Source of the DNA: Malachius bipustulatus
Taxonomy: Eukaryota > Arthropoda > Insecta > Coleoptera > Melyridae
Length of the DNA: 64,000 bases
Direction of reading: 5' to 3'
Assembly (NCBI GenBank): GCA_910589415.1
Contig: OU342630.1
Span: 51,740,012-51,804,011 of the forward strand
The position numbers and the translations under genes are program-made. Positions 1 to 8,959 of the stretch are shown here, piece by piece; position 1 is the first letter of the stretch, and the number at the start of each line of letters is the position of its first letter. The notes beneath the pieces are model-generated. The model worked only from the letters and a program-made list of their open reading frames with translations. It made no database searches and was not told the DNA's origin.

Positions 1-2709
1 AACTAATCTAGGTATAACAATTTGATTTACAACAGGTAAATCTTTTGTGAAATTTAAAAAATCGTTCCTTAAATTTTCAGGTATAGGATCATCCCAATCA
101 ATTTTGAGAAGCCATAGTTGCTGCAAAAGTGTCTTTGCCTGGATTATTATTGGACCAACTAAACCTAGTGGATCAAATAATTGAGATATGTAAGATAAAA
201 TTTGTCTTTTTGTAACTGATTTGTTAATATTACTGTAATTAAATGCTGTGTACTTAAAAGAATCTGTTTTTGCATTCCAGGAAACTCTTAACGTCCTATT
301 ATTCTCCACATCTGAAATTGTGTAATTTTGTACATTCGATTCATCATTTGTATCTGAAAATATCAAAGGCTCATTGGAGCACCACTTGCGAAGCTCAAAA
401 CAACCGTTTTTTAAAATTAAATCAATTTCTTGAATCATTCTTGTTGCTGTTTCTATGTCAGGTGAACCTGTCAACAAATCATCGACATAAAAATCATCGA
501 GAATTATTTGAGCTGAACTAGGATGATTTGCTAGAGCTTCATGTGCGGTTTGCTGCATACACCTTGTCGCAAGAAAAGATGCTGGTGTCATGCCATATGT
601 CACAGTGTTGAGTTCGTAATGTTCCAGTGGCTGTGAGGGATCAAATCTCCACACTATCCTTTGATAAGGTCTATCTTTTTTGTTTACTAATATCTGCCTA
701 TACATTTTACAAATATCAGCACTAATTGCAATTGTATGTTTCCTCCACCTTAATAGTAGGGAAAACAATTCATCTTGTATATTTGGACCCACATGTAAAA
801 CTTCATTTACTGAAAATCCTGAAGTTGTTTTACAACTACCATCAAATACAACACGTAATTTCGTAGTACTTGACTCATCATTTACTACGCAGTGATGAGG
901 TAAATAATAAGCATTGCTATCAGTGTTGATTTGAGATGTCGTTAATTTAGTCATGTGGCCCATATTAATATATTCCCGCATAAATTCACAATACTGCTCC
1001 TTTAAATTAGCATTCTTCGCTAACTTTCTTTCAATTGAGTAAAACCTATTGATTGCTGTGTTTAATGACCTTCCCAATTTATTTTTACTATCTAATTTAA
1101 ATGGTAATTTAACAATAAATCTTCCGTTAGTTGAATCCCTTTCATGAGTAGTTATAAAATGATTTTCGCAGCATGATTCACCCGTGGATAAAATCTGCGC
1201 ATTTGGTTCTTGTTCCATAAGCCAAAATTTTTCTAACTGATCCTGAATATTATTTGTACAAGTGCTGCTTGTAGCTAAGTTGCAATGTGACTTCAACGGG
1301 TATGGAAGTGAAATTGGACCTGATATTAGCCAACCCAATGCAGAATTTTGTAAGATTGGTAATCCTTTCCCCAATTTGATTTGCCCGTTCATTAATAAGT
1401 CATAAAATATTCCTGCTCCCAACAACATGTCAATATTTTGCTGGATATAGTACTCCGAGTCAGCCAGAGCAATACCATCAGGAATATTTAGTGTACTTGC
1501 TGAGAATGAAATTTGCGGAATGTTTTCGGTAATTTTATCTACCACAAGAAAATTCAAAATACTTTCATACTTGGAAGTTTTTGATTTTAATTTTGCCTGT
1601 GTACATCTTGAAATATTTACAGTAGATGCGGTTATACCCGTGATAGGAATATTAACTCTATAATAATTCAAATTGAGTTTTTGGCATAATTCATTTGTAA
1701 TAAAATTAGATTGGGAGCCACTGTCCAATAAACATCTTGCTGTTACAAACTGACCTGATGTGTCAGCTATTTCCACTAATGCAGTTGATAATAAAACAAA
1801 ATTATTTGAAATTTGTGTAGAATGATTTGCTAATACATTTGATCGCACCTGACTAGCACTTGGATTCAGCAGAAAATTATTTAATTCTGAAGATACGTTT
1901 GATTCTGACTGCGAGTAGCTAGGAACCTTGTTTTGGAGTTCAGATTTATTTCCAGCTTCTCCTTTTGGCTCATAGTCATTGTCATGTAAGAGAGAATTGT
2001 GTTTTTTACCACATATTCTACATACCCTCGCATTCTTACAAGAAAAATTTGAATGTCCGGGCTTTAAGCAATTAAAGCATAAATGCAACTTTTTTACTGC
2101 CAACATTCTATTCTTTGCCGTCAAATCCAATAATTTTTTGCAATAAAATATCGGATGATGACCCTTGCAAAAACCACATGTTACGTCTATGCCACTTGTA
2201 GCTGCATGAGATTGAAATTTATAATTAGTATGATTCGGTCTTTGCAAGTTTACCACCTTACCTTCCAAAGTTTCTAAGAGTCTACACCTTTTTTCCATAA
2301 AATTTAAAAACTCATCAATGCTTGGCAATTCTTCCTCATTTGAACTCACCTCCCACTCTCTTCTTGTGATTTGATCTAACTTTTGTCCTAGCAAATGCAA
2401 TAAAATTGTATCCCATGAATCAACTGGTAACTGCAAGTTTTTTAACGAGCGAAAATGCGTTAAAAATGCATCCATGAACTGTCTGAGAGAGTGTTGAGCA
2501 TTAACTTGAGGTAGTTCAAAAATAGCTTTCATGTGTGATCTTATAATAAGTTTTTTATTGCTATATCTTTTTTCTAATAATTCGAATGCTGTATCATAGT
2601 TTTCTTCTGATATATCTATGTTATTAATGACTTGCAAAGCCTCTCCTTTAAGAGCGGTTTTCAAATATTGATATTTTTGAATTTTACTCAAATTTTTATT
2701 GCAATGAAT
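1..2709 (-). CDS. BEL/Pao retrotransposon polyprotein, gag to RT (element BEL1, continues off left edge)
   Basis: Reading the complement from 2700 downwards gives a long open frame that runs off the left edge. I see in order a DUF1759-type gag region, zinc-knuckle motifs around 2180-2000 (C-x2-C-x3-GH-x4-C style, one reading CFNCLKPGHSNFSC), a retropepsin-like DSGSQSNF site at 1714-1725, and reverse transcriptase with YVDD at 478-489. This order is that of BEL/Pao elements. RNase H and integrase would lie left of the window. I spot-translated the whole stretch and found no stop. The N-terminal part of the same protein lies at 3909-4397, split off by the P-type insertion at 2710-3908. Cytoplasmic particle and reverse-transcription functions are inferred from the family. 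Confidence 0.88.
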   Translation of the reverse strand, partial: MHCNKNLSKIQKYQYLKTALKGEALQVINNIDISEENYDTAFELLEKRYSNKKLIIRSHMKAIFELPQVNAQHSLRQFMDAFLTHFRSLKNLQLPVDSWDTILLHLLGQKLDQITRREWEVSSNEEELPSIDEFLNFMEKRCRLLETLEGKVVNLQRPNHTNYKFQSHAATSGIDVTCGFCKGHHPIFYCKKLLDLTAKNRMLAVKKLHLCFNCLKPGHSNFSCKNARVCRICGKKHNSLLHDNDYEPKGEAGNKSELQNKVPSYSQSESNVSSELNNFLLNPSASQVRSNVLANHSTQISNNFVLLSTALVEIADTSGQFVTARCLLDSGSQSNFITNELCQKLNLNYYRVNIPITGITASTVNISRCTQAKLKSKTSKYESILNFLVVDKITENIPQISFSASTLNIPDGIALADSEYYIQQNIDMLLGAGIFYDLLMNGQIKLGKGLPILQNSALGWLISGPISLPYPLKSHCNLATSSTCTNNIQDQLEKFWLMEQEPNAQILSTGESCCENHFITTHERDSTNGRFIVKLPFKLDSKNKLGRSLNTAINRFYSIERKLAKNANLKEQYCEFMREYINMGHMTKLTTSQINTDSNAYYLPHHCVVNDESSTTKLRVVFDGSCKTTSGFSVNEVLHVGPNIQDELFSLLLRWRKHTIAISADICKMYRQILVNKKDRPYQRIVWRFDPSQPLEHYELNTVTYGMTPASFLATRCMQQTAHEALANHPSSAQIILDDFYVDDLLTGSPDIETATRMIQEIDLILKNGCFELRKWCSNEPLIFSDTNDESNVQNYTISDVENNRTLRVSWNAKTDSFKYTAFNYSNINKSVTKRQILSYISQLFDPLGLVGPIIIQAKTLLQQLWLLKIDWDDPIPENLRNDFLNFTKDLPVVNQIVIPRLV

Positions 2710-2926
2710 CACGGTGTAAGATATAGAGGTGAACGCACGATGCTTGTCTTTTAACGCTAGCGAACGACACTAAACTGCGAACGTCGATGCGGGAGAGAGA
2801 TAGTTCTTTTGGGCGATCCATGCGCCTCCCCTCTTACTTCCACACGTTGAATTCTCATAACAAGTGTAGGTTTTGAGAAGTCGCGCTGCTACACTTTATT
2901 TTTTATTGAGTGAGTGATAAGTAAAT

Positions 2927-3141
2927 ATGGGAAGAAAGTGTGTTGTACCTAATTGTAGAAGTGGATACGATGAAACTACAAAGGGTATTTCTTTTTTCGG
3001 CATACCTAAACATAAATTAGAAGCGTATCAAAGGGCGATTCCCCGCCAAGATAGACAATTGACCGCTAAAGATGCGATTTGTGCAAAGCACTTTAAAGAA
3101 GAAGACATCATTTATATAAAGTCGAAACTGCCTGTTATTCG
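2927..3141 (+). CDS. THAP zinc-finger exon of the P-type element
   Basis: The exon starts at ATG 2927 and encodes about 71 residues ending at a consensus donor (GTAAGT from 3142). The product begins MGRKCVVPNC and later has CAKHF, giving the C-x4-C ... C-x2-H zinc ligands of a THAP DNA-binding domain. In P transposases this domain is the N-terminal, end-binding part encoded in the first exon. The catalytic RNase H-like exons are absent from the rest of the element, so at best this copy would make an isolated DNA-binding domain. A host THAP gene fragment is the alternative, but position inside TIRs with an 8-bp duplication favours a transposase remnant. Confidence 0.75.
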
Positions 3142-3446
3142 GTAAGTAATATATTTAGTGCCGATTATACAAGTGTTGGAACTTTTCTTAGCTTGAAGAT
3201 TATTGAAAAAAAAATAGGTAGTTAGATAAAATGATGATAATTTCAATACCTACCTATAAAACTAATAGGTATGTAAGGTATGTAAGTACCTATTTCTTGG
3301 TAATTATTAAGTAGGTAGGTACATATAAATATCTCATACATAACTAGAGTTTTTTTCATGATCAAAAAATATCTTTAAACTCATATGTAGTTGTTTGTTG
3401 CCTGAGGTGAATTTAAATACCCGCTCAGCGCTATAAAATTGAAATA

Positions 3447-3531
3447 GGAGCGTGGCCGAGTGCTTTAGGCTGTTGCTTGGCACTCTGGACATTCTGATGG
3501 TACGGTACTCGAATCCACGAAAGGATTGTTT
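3447..3531 (+). tRNA. tRNA-Ser/Leu-like pseudogene or tRNA-derived sequence
   Basis: The stretch holds an A-box-like TGGCCGAGTGCTTTAGGC and, about 50 bases on, a B-box-like ACTCGAATCC, followed by a T8 run at 3532-3540 that would stop RNA polymerase III. Spacing fits a long-variable-arm tRNA (Ser/Leu). The acceptor and T stems do not close well by eye, so it is more likely a decayed or tRNA-derived sequence than a working gene. It lies inside the P-type element. Confidence 0.35.
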
Positions 3532-3908
3532 CTTTTTTTTTAATACACTAATAGGTATCTAGGTAACTAGATATACCTAATTTTTTAAAATTTTGTTTAT
3601 TAAATTATTTTTATACAAGCAGTCTGAGTTTTTATTTCGTGTTAAGTTAAACGAATAAATAATAATTAATTCGTATTTTCCTTATTTTCCGATATGTAGG
3701 TACAATACAATAATATAGAGGGTACTAGGTGAGTATATAGAGTACCTACCTACACATTTATCAATGTAGGTAAGTACCTATACGCATTGAATTCTGCTAG
3801 CGCTTGCCCAAGTTGTCTACCTCTCACAGCAGTCGCACCGCTCTAATCGTGACTGTTTACGCTCGCTTTTCGAGCTGTTGTCGATTCACCTCTATATCTT
3901 ACACCGTG

Positions 3909-4397
3909 CAATGAATTAACGTTTTGAATGTGTCGCGAAAATTATACCAATTTTCATACGAACCTGAGAAATCTGGAATTTTAATTGAGGGTAAAACCAC
4001 TTCAATTGTATTTTTTTGATGTAGCTATCTCATTTTGAGTCATGTTAAATTGTGCTTGTGCTGATTGTGCCTTATTTAATTCATCATTAATTATTTGTCT
4101 TGCTTCCGCAACCACTTGAAAGTATTTATTTTCAAATTCATCTCTGTGTGCTACTTCTACTTCACTTGATGCCAATAATTCAATCATTGTTTGTGACTCA
4201 TCAAAGCCTGCCCAAACACCCTCTAATTTCTCTAATCTGACCTGTAATTGGTCTAATTTGCTTGTGTCTTGCTTTAGATCACTGACAAATGAGCAGAACT
4301 TTGCGAGTTGTGTTTCAAAAATACACCTTTTCATATTTAAATCCTTTTGTTTCTTTTCTGTCATTTTAATTATTGTTTTTAGGTATTTTTTAACCAA
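3909..4397 (-). CDS. N-terminal gag part of BEL1 polyprotein (frameshifted near its end)
   Basis: The - strand frame from ATG 4397 to the TGA at 4004-4002 gives 131 residues, rich in charged helical sequence as in BEL gag N termini. Just before the stop is a seven-base A run on the coding strand (4011-4017). A one-base shift there continues the protein as IEVVLPSIKIPDFSGSYENW, the conserved start of the DUF1759 region, straight into the 1-2709 frame. I read this as a single-base indel in a homopolymer, though a programmed shift is possible. The P-type insertion at 2710-3908 separates the two coding parts. Confidence 0.8.
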
Positions 4398-4893
4398 TTA
4401 TTTACTGTTATTAATATTATGCAATAATTATGCTGTATTGAAATATAAATTCTATTTTTATGATTTACTTTTGATAATAAGAAAATTCTTTCTTATTTAT
4501 TTGATAATATTATTTTTACTAATATGCCAGAAAAAGACCTCAATAATTCAATAATAGGTAGGTAGCAAAAAATAGATAGGATAGGATGGATGGAACGGAC
4601 TGACCTTTCTCCTTTTTAATCGCGAATTTCAATTAATTCAGCTAAAAATGCGGATACTTGTTGCTGCTCCTGTTCTACTTCACTCAAATGCTCTCGTTTT
4701 CTTTGTCCTTGATGCTTATTCCCCTATACTCCTACTGTTCAGCCTTTACTGCCGTTTAATCCTTGATGCTTACTGCACAGCTTCTGCTACTACAACTGCT
4801 ACCGCTCCTGCTACTGAAATCGTTGTCTTCTTCCAACCTTTAATTTGATATGAATTACTTAACTTAATTATCTGCTGCTACCAACATCCATGT

Positions 4894-4904
4894 TCGAAGG
4901 ACCA
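4894..4904 (-). other. BEL1 primer binding site (tRNA-Tyr type, partial)
   Basis: On the - strand the sequence TGGTCCTTCGA follows the LTR edge by five bases and matches the 3' end of eukaryotic tRNA-Tyr over 11 bases. The young BEL copy in this window uses a 17-base version of the same site. Confidence 0.6.
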
Positions 4905-4909
4905 TTTTA

Positions 4910-5104
4910 TGGGGTTGCTTTCTCCTCACACTTGATTCGATTCAACAACACACCTAATTTGTATAATAATATTTATTGTATTTTTAATTTAATTTTTAAT
5001 ATCTGACAATTTCTACTTCATCATCTTGTGTTTTTTTTTAATTATTTATTCGGTTGTCATTAGTAACTCGCCAGTGCAACCTATTTGAGTTTTATATCAC
5101 AACA
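4910..5104 (-). repeat. BEL1 5' LTR (candidate)
   Basis: The stretch is bounded by TG (4910) and CA (5104), i.e. it starts TGTTGTGATATAAAACTC on the coding strand, and adjoins the primer site. The second LTR is outside the window, so the length of 195 bp cannot be confirmed by comparison. The 500 bases between it and the gag start look like element leader. Confidence 0.5.
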
Positions 5105-5279
5105 GTGATAGAGTGGAGTTTCAAAAAAAAATTATAATATCTAATGATTTAAATGAAAGATAGAATGCATGGGTCAAAAGTAAATTTCAAGTTAGCAATA
5201 ATAATTATTGGTATAGGTATTGTATTTGTATTTGTATTTTTTGAGGGTGATTAAGTTACTGCGACCTAAAAGATCTATT

Positions 5280-5650
5280 GTATCCCCTCTACTGTGCTTC
5301 GCCTGGTGTGGAATCCCTTTAGTGAAGCACCCTCTCCAAGTCCGTTTCCTTGAGAAACTTCAGGATTTTGAGAGGATCAAGGTCGGGTAAATTCCCTGCC
5401 TCTAGCTGGTGGTGGCCCAGAACATTACTTCTTTTGAGTTCTATCGCATCGCAGTTGAGCAGCAGGTGACGTGGTGTCTCGTCTCCTTTCCCGCAGAATC
5501 TGCAGACGTCATTTTCTTCTATGTCTAACTTCCTCAGGTGTTCCTTGAGCTTGCAATGTCCTTGGTATAGGTACATGAGCAACTTTAGGTGAATGTGAAG
5601 AATAATATACAGGCTGGTCCAGGTTTTATCTATGAAAATGCCCACGGCGA
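5280..5650 (-). pseudogene. LINE 3' fragment with RNase H-type tail and CCHC motif
   Basis: The - strand encodes GHCKLKEHLRKLDIEEND followed by CRFCGKGDETPRHLLLNC, a C-x2-C-x8-H-x4-C motif that ends many I/R1/Jockey-group ORF2 proteins after the RNase H domain. Downstream (lower coordinates, 5220-5245) is an AAATACA-like simple tail on the - strand. The 5' part is missing, as usual for truncated LINE copies. Similar tails occur at 45880-46200 and 62035-62345. Confidence 0.7.
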
Positions 5651-6430
5651 TTCTTTGTAACGAAGCCAGGATAATTAAAAGACTCTTGGCACTTTTATTT
5701 AAAATTTAATAATATATATTTAATTTTATCAATTGAAAAACTTTTAATTTGCGGTACCTATAACGTCGTATAACAAAAAGGACAACCATATCAGGGATGA
5801 AAGACAAAGGCAGTGTTCAAAACAACACCAAGGTCTCTAAATAAATGTGTAGGTTCGTCGCAGCGGAGTAAATGAATATTCCTAATTTGAAATTTTTATC
5901 CTCATTTGACTAGGGTTATAATATTATAACGAGACACCTTAACGAACAATTCTAGACACGGATGATCTGTCGGCACTCGAGGAGTCAATCGTATCTTGAA
6001 TGTGAAAGCTGAAGTATCAAAGAGTGAGGAAGACACAGAGTAGCTAGTGGTATTGTTTAGTAAATTGTGAAAAGTGAAATATAACGGTGAAAGAGAATTA
6101 GTTGTGTAATATCTGTATGGAAATAAGAGGATAGCTGATTATTTGGATATAAGATATCAAAAAAAAAAGCTGTGATTAGTGATGGAATACACACGCTTGT
6201 TTTATCGTCCTCTAAAAGTGTGGAATTTTGTTGCAATTAAGTCTATTTAATTCATAAATTTTGCAAATATTGCTTCCCTTATCATCTAAGGTGCGATTAT
6301 AAAAGTTAGTTTAATTTTATCAGTTCTGAGCTTTCGACTAGCCCCGACAATTGATTTCTTGTTGAATCGTTCGGAGAAGTTGGTATATCTCGAGCCAGTG
6401 CCGTGCGTGTTAGTAAATATTAAATTTAAA
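5651..6430. other. Non-coding stretch before the old LINE
   Basis: No ORF or RNA gene is recognisable. The part from about 5940 may be the 5' untranslated region of the LINE whose ORF1 remnant starts at 6432, but I cannot place a boundary. Confidence 0.3.
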
Positions 6431-6431
6431 C

Positions 6432-7202
6432 ATGAATTGTGCTACGTGTTCTCAAGCTGCACTTGAGAAAGACTATTGCGTGTGATTTTTGTTCTGACCG
6501 TTACCATTTTTACAATTGCGCTGGTCTATCGTTCTATCGAGAGCGGAAGTTCAGTGCCTAAAAACTCCGAATCGCTTATTAAGCTTCTATTGCTCAAACT
6601 GAAAGAATCTGAAAAACCAAATTAAATGTCTTGCGGATCTTCAAAGCAAAGTGGAGAAACTAGAAAGTCGCATTTCCGACATGCAGTCGCGATTGGATGA
6701 AATCTCTCAACAAAATAAATCATCTGATCCACCTATAGTCATAGTACGGACAACGGTGGCAGCATCGATGGACTCGCGAATGAGATTGACCGCGAACGTC
6801 GCAAAACCAATGTCTTAGTGTTCAATGTTGCTGAGTCTACTGAGGCTTCAAGACCAAACCAGGTTAAGGATGACTTGTCCAATGTCAAATTATTCCTTGC
6901 TGACATACCAGGCGCTACTACAGAGGACATCAAAATCTTCTGACTTATTGGTACAAAAAAAAACCGAAGTTAATCCACCAATAAAAATCATCTTTAAAAA
7001 TCCACAGCAAGTCTTGCACATCCTAAAAAACTGGAAACTACTCAACCCAAATATTAAAGTTTCTGCCGATCGGACACCCTTGCAGAGAGCTCATTTTGCC
7101 AAACTAAATATGGAATTGAGAGAGATGGAGCAGGGCGGTTGTCGTGATAAAGTTATTAGATTCTTCAGTGGTGTACCTAAAGTCGTCACGAAGAAAAAAA
7201 AC
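6432..7202 (+). pseudogene. LINE ORF1 remnant with zinc-finger start and coiled coil
   Basis: It starts MNCATCSQAALEKDYC, then, after stops, remnants of a PHD-like cysteine/histidine pattern and a heptad-rich LADLQSKVEKLESRISDMQS segment at about 6631-6690. The last part (6954-7202) resembles the RNA-binding half of CR1/Jockey-group ORF1 proteins. Several stops and frame changes rule out function. Confidence 0.6.
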
Positions 7203-7209
7203 TAGGTTT

Positions 7210-8398
7210 GCGGGCTGGCTCAAATCAAATAACTTGAAGGTAAGAAATCTGTCTTTTATCAGAACACAAATGGTCTACGTACGAAGGTTCTGTGTAGCTA
7301 CAACTCTCTCAGCTTCGACTACGACGTCTTATTTTTACTTATAACTGAATCTTGGCTACATTCGGGTATATCAAACCATGAAGTTATAATGTTCTAATTA
7401 TAATGTTTATCGGAAAGACAGACTGACTGTAACTCAGGGTGGTGGGTGTTATAATCGCTATCAAGAAAATGTACAATTCAACTCAGATCAATATCCCTGA
7501 ATCATCCTGTGAGGAAATCTATGTATCAGTTCTCATTGACAATGATCACATCATCATGGGTTCTATCTACCTGTCGTCTAGTGTTCCGCAATTGGCCTAT
7601 CATTGATCATCTTTCTACACTGCAATTCTTAGTTGACAGATACCCACGCGCCTCCATCTACGCCGCTGGCCACTACAACTTGTCAAGAACTACCTGGCAT
7701 AAAAGTGAGGAAGACGCCGAGTACGGCATTTTTATCTCTACGTCATCGAGTGATACCAGAATATGCGATAGCATAAATCTTTTAAACCTTTTATCAATGC
7801 AACCTGATTAAAAACGATTTAAATTCAATCTTGGATCTTAGTGCTGCATGTGTTCTAATAGTACAAGTGTCCGGAAGTCTCCTCTCAGTTTGGTTCCTCC
7901 TGACAAATATAACCCTTCTTTGGAATTTGTTATTAGTCTGAGTCATGATAGCGACCTCATTCTCCATGGTCAAATTAAATTTGACTATAAAAATGCAAAT
8001 GAGCCAGCGATAACTGAATTCTTTAAATGAATGTTGATAAATTTTACAGTATTATAAATCATGCTCTCAACTCATTTGTTCCTAAATTATTTGTCAACAA
8101 TGGCAATTTTCCACCCTGGTATTCTGCGGACACTAATAATAAGAGATCCATTAAATCTAAAAACAAATTTTATAATAAATACAAAAGGTCACTTAGTGAA
8201 CTCGACCATGTGATATACAAAACCAAAAGAACCGAAGCTAAAATTAAAATAAATAACGATTACGTTAAATTCATCTCAAACACAGAACGCAATATTAAAA
8301 CAAATTCTCGTCTTTTCTGGCATTATGTCAATTGTAAGCAAAAAAACAGCATAGGTATTCCGAGTTCGGTAGAATTCGATAATAGAGAGTCTGAAAAT
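7210..8398 (+). pseudogene. LINE ORF2 endonuclease and linker remnant
   Basis: Fragments in shifting frames resemble the AP-endonuclease of LINEs (for example IYVSVLIDNDHIIMGSIYLS near 7515-7575). From 8027 a clean frame encodes the linker before the reverse transcriptase, ending GIPSSVEFDNRESEN at the insertion site. The RT continues at 12108. Confidence 0.65.
8393..8398 (+). other. Target-site duplication GAAAAT (left copy)
   Basis: It matches 12108-12113 exactly. With one copy removed the old LINE reads ...ESENGVDICKSF in frame across the join. Confidence 0.75.
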
Positions 8399-8445
8399 TA
8401 CGGAAGCGCTGAGCTGCCATCGTTTTCCGTAAAAACTTTTTTTAT

Positions 8446-8570
8446 ATAATTTACAGTTCTAACTGTAAATTTACAGTTCGAACTGTAAATATACAGTTCA
8501 AAGTGTAAATTTACAGTTCAAACTGTAAATTTACAGTTCAAACTGTAAATTTACAGTTTGAACTGTAAAC
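8446..8570. repeat. Left run of about six 20-bp palindromic units
   Basis: Units of the type TTTACAGTTCGAACTGTAAA repeat head to tail with small changes in the centre (TTCTAACTG, TTCGAACTG, TTCAAACTG, TTTGAACTG). Each unit can form a hairpin. The matching right run is at 11956-12058. No spacers are present, so this is not CRISPR. Confidence 0.85.
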
Positions 8571-8959
8571 CCGTGTCGGGGTTGCTAATCCCCCATCGGG
8601 AGCCTCCCCGGGTGGCGGATAGGAGAATGTCGTCCATATAGATGACACCGGGGAAATTAAATTCCCCGGGGCTGACCAAAACTAGCAAACCAGATGGTAG
8701 AGGACATATAACCCACACAGCCTGGCCCGGTGCAATACCATCTTTCTGGCTTAGGCGGCGTGAAGTTGCTTTAAAGAGCTGACGTTTCGTTGCTGTGCCA
8801 GAGAATCCGGTCCTTGGCGTAAGAAACAATTAATATGCATGGATGGCGTTCCCAGGGTTAAAATTTTCCGGAGTTAAAACGACCCCCCATTCGGATCTCC
8901 GGGCGGGGGCTAATCCAGAGGCTCATTCATGCAAGAGAAAGAATAATAACACCTCAAGA
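8571..8959 (+). other. 5' untranslated region of the inner LINE
   Basis: It is GC-richer than its surroundings, with several inverted GGGG/CCCC pairs (for example around 8575-8620 and 8650-8670) that could fold. It leads directly into the ATG at 8960. No other feature is seen. Confidence 0.45.

Larger units (their letters stand above)
2710..3908 (+). mobile_element. P-superfamily DNA transposon, internally deleted, inserted in BEL1
   Basis: The ends are 24-bp perfect terminal inverted repeats starting CACGGTGTAAGATATAGAGG and ending with the complement. They are flanked by a perfect 8-bp duplication, CAATGAAT, at 2702-2709 and 3909-3916. Removing the element and one duplication joins the two BEL1 halves in frame (...LIHCNKNLSK...). 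The 8-bp duplication and a THAP-domain exon are both hallmarks of the P superfamily. At 1199 bp it has only the first coding exon, so it is a non-autonomous derivative. A related set of ends is at 19613-20106. Confidence 0.85.

Noticed and set aside
8446..8570. CRISPR array
   Set aside because: The 20-bp palindromic units follow each other without spacers, the genome is eukaryotic, and the same run recurs inverted at 11956-12058 as part of a TIR.
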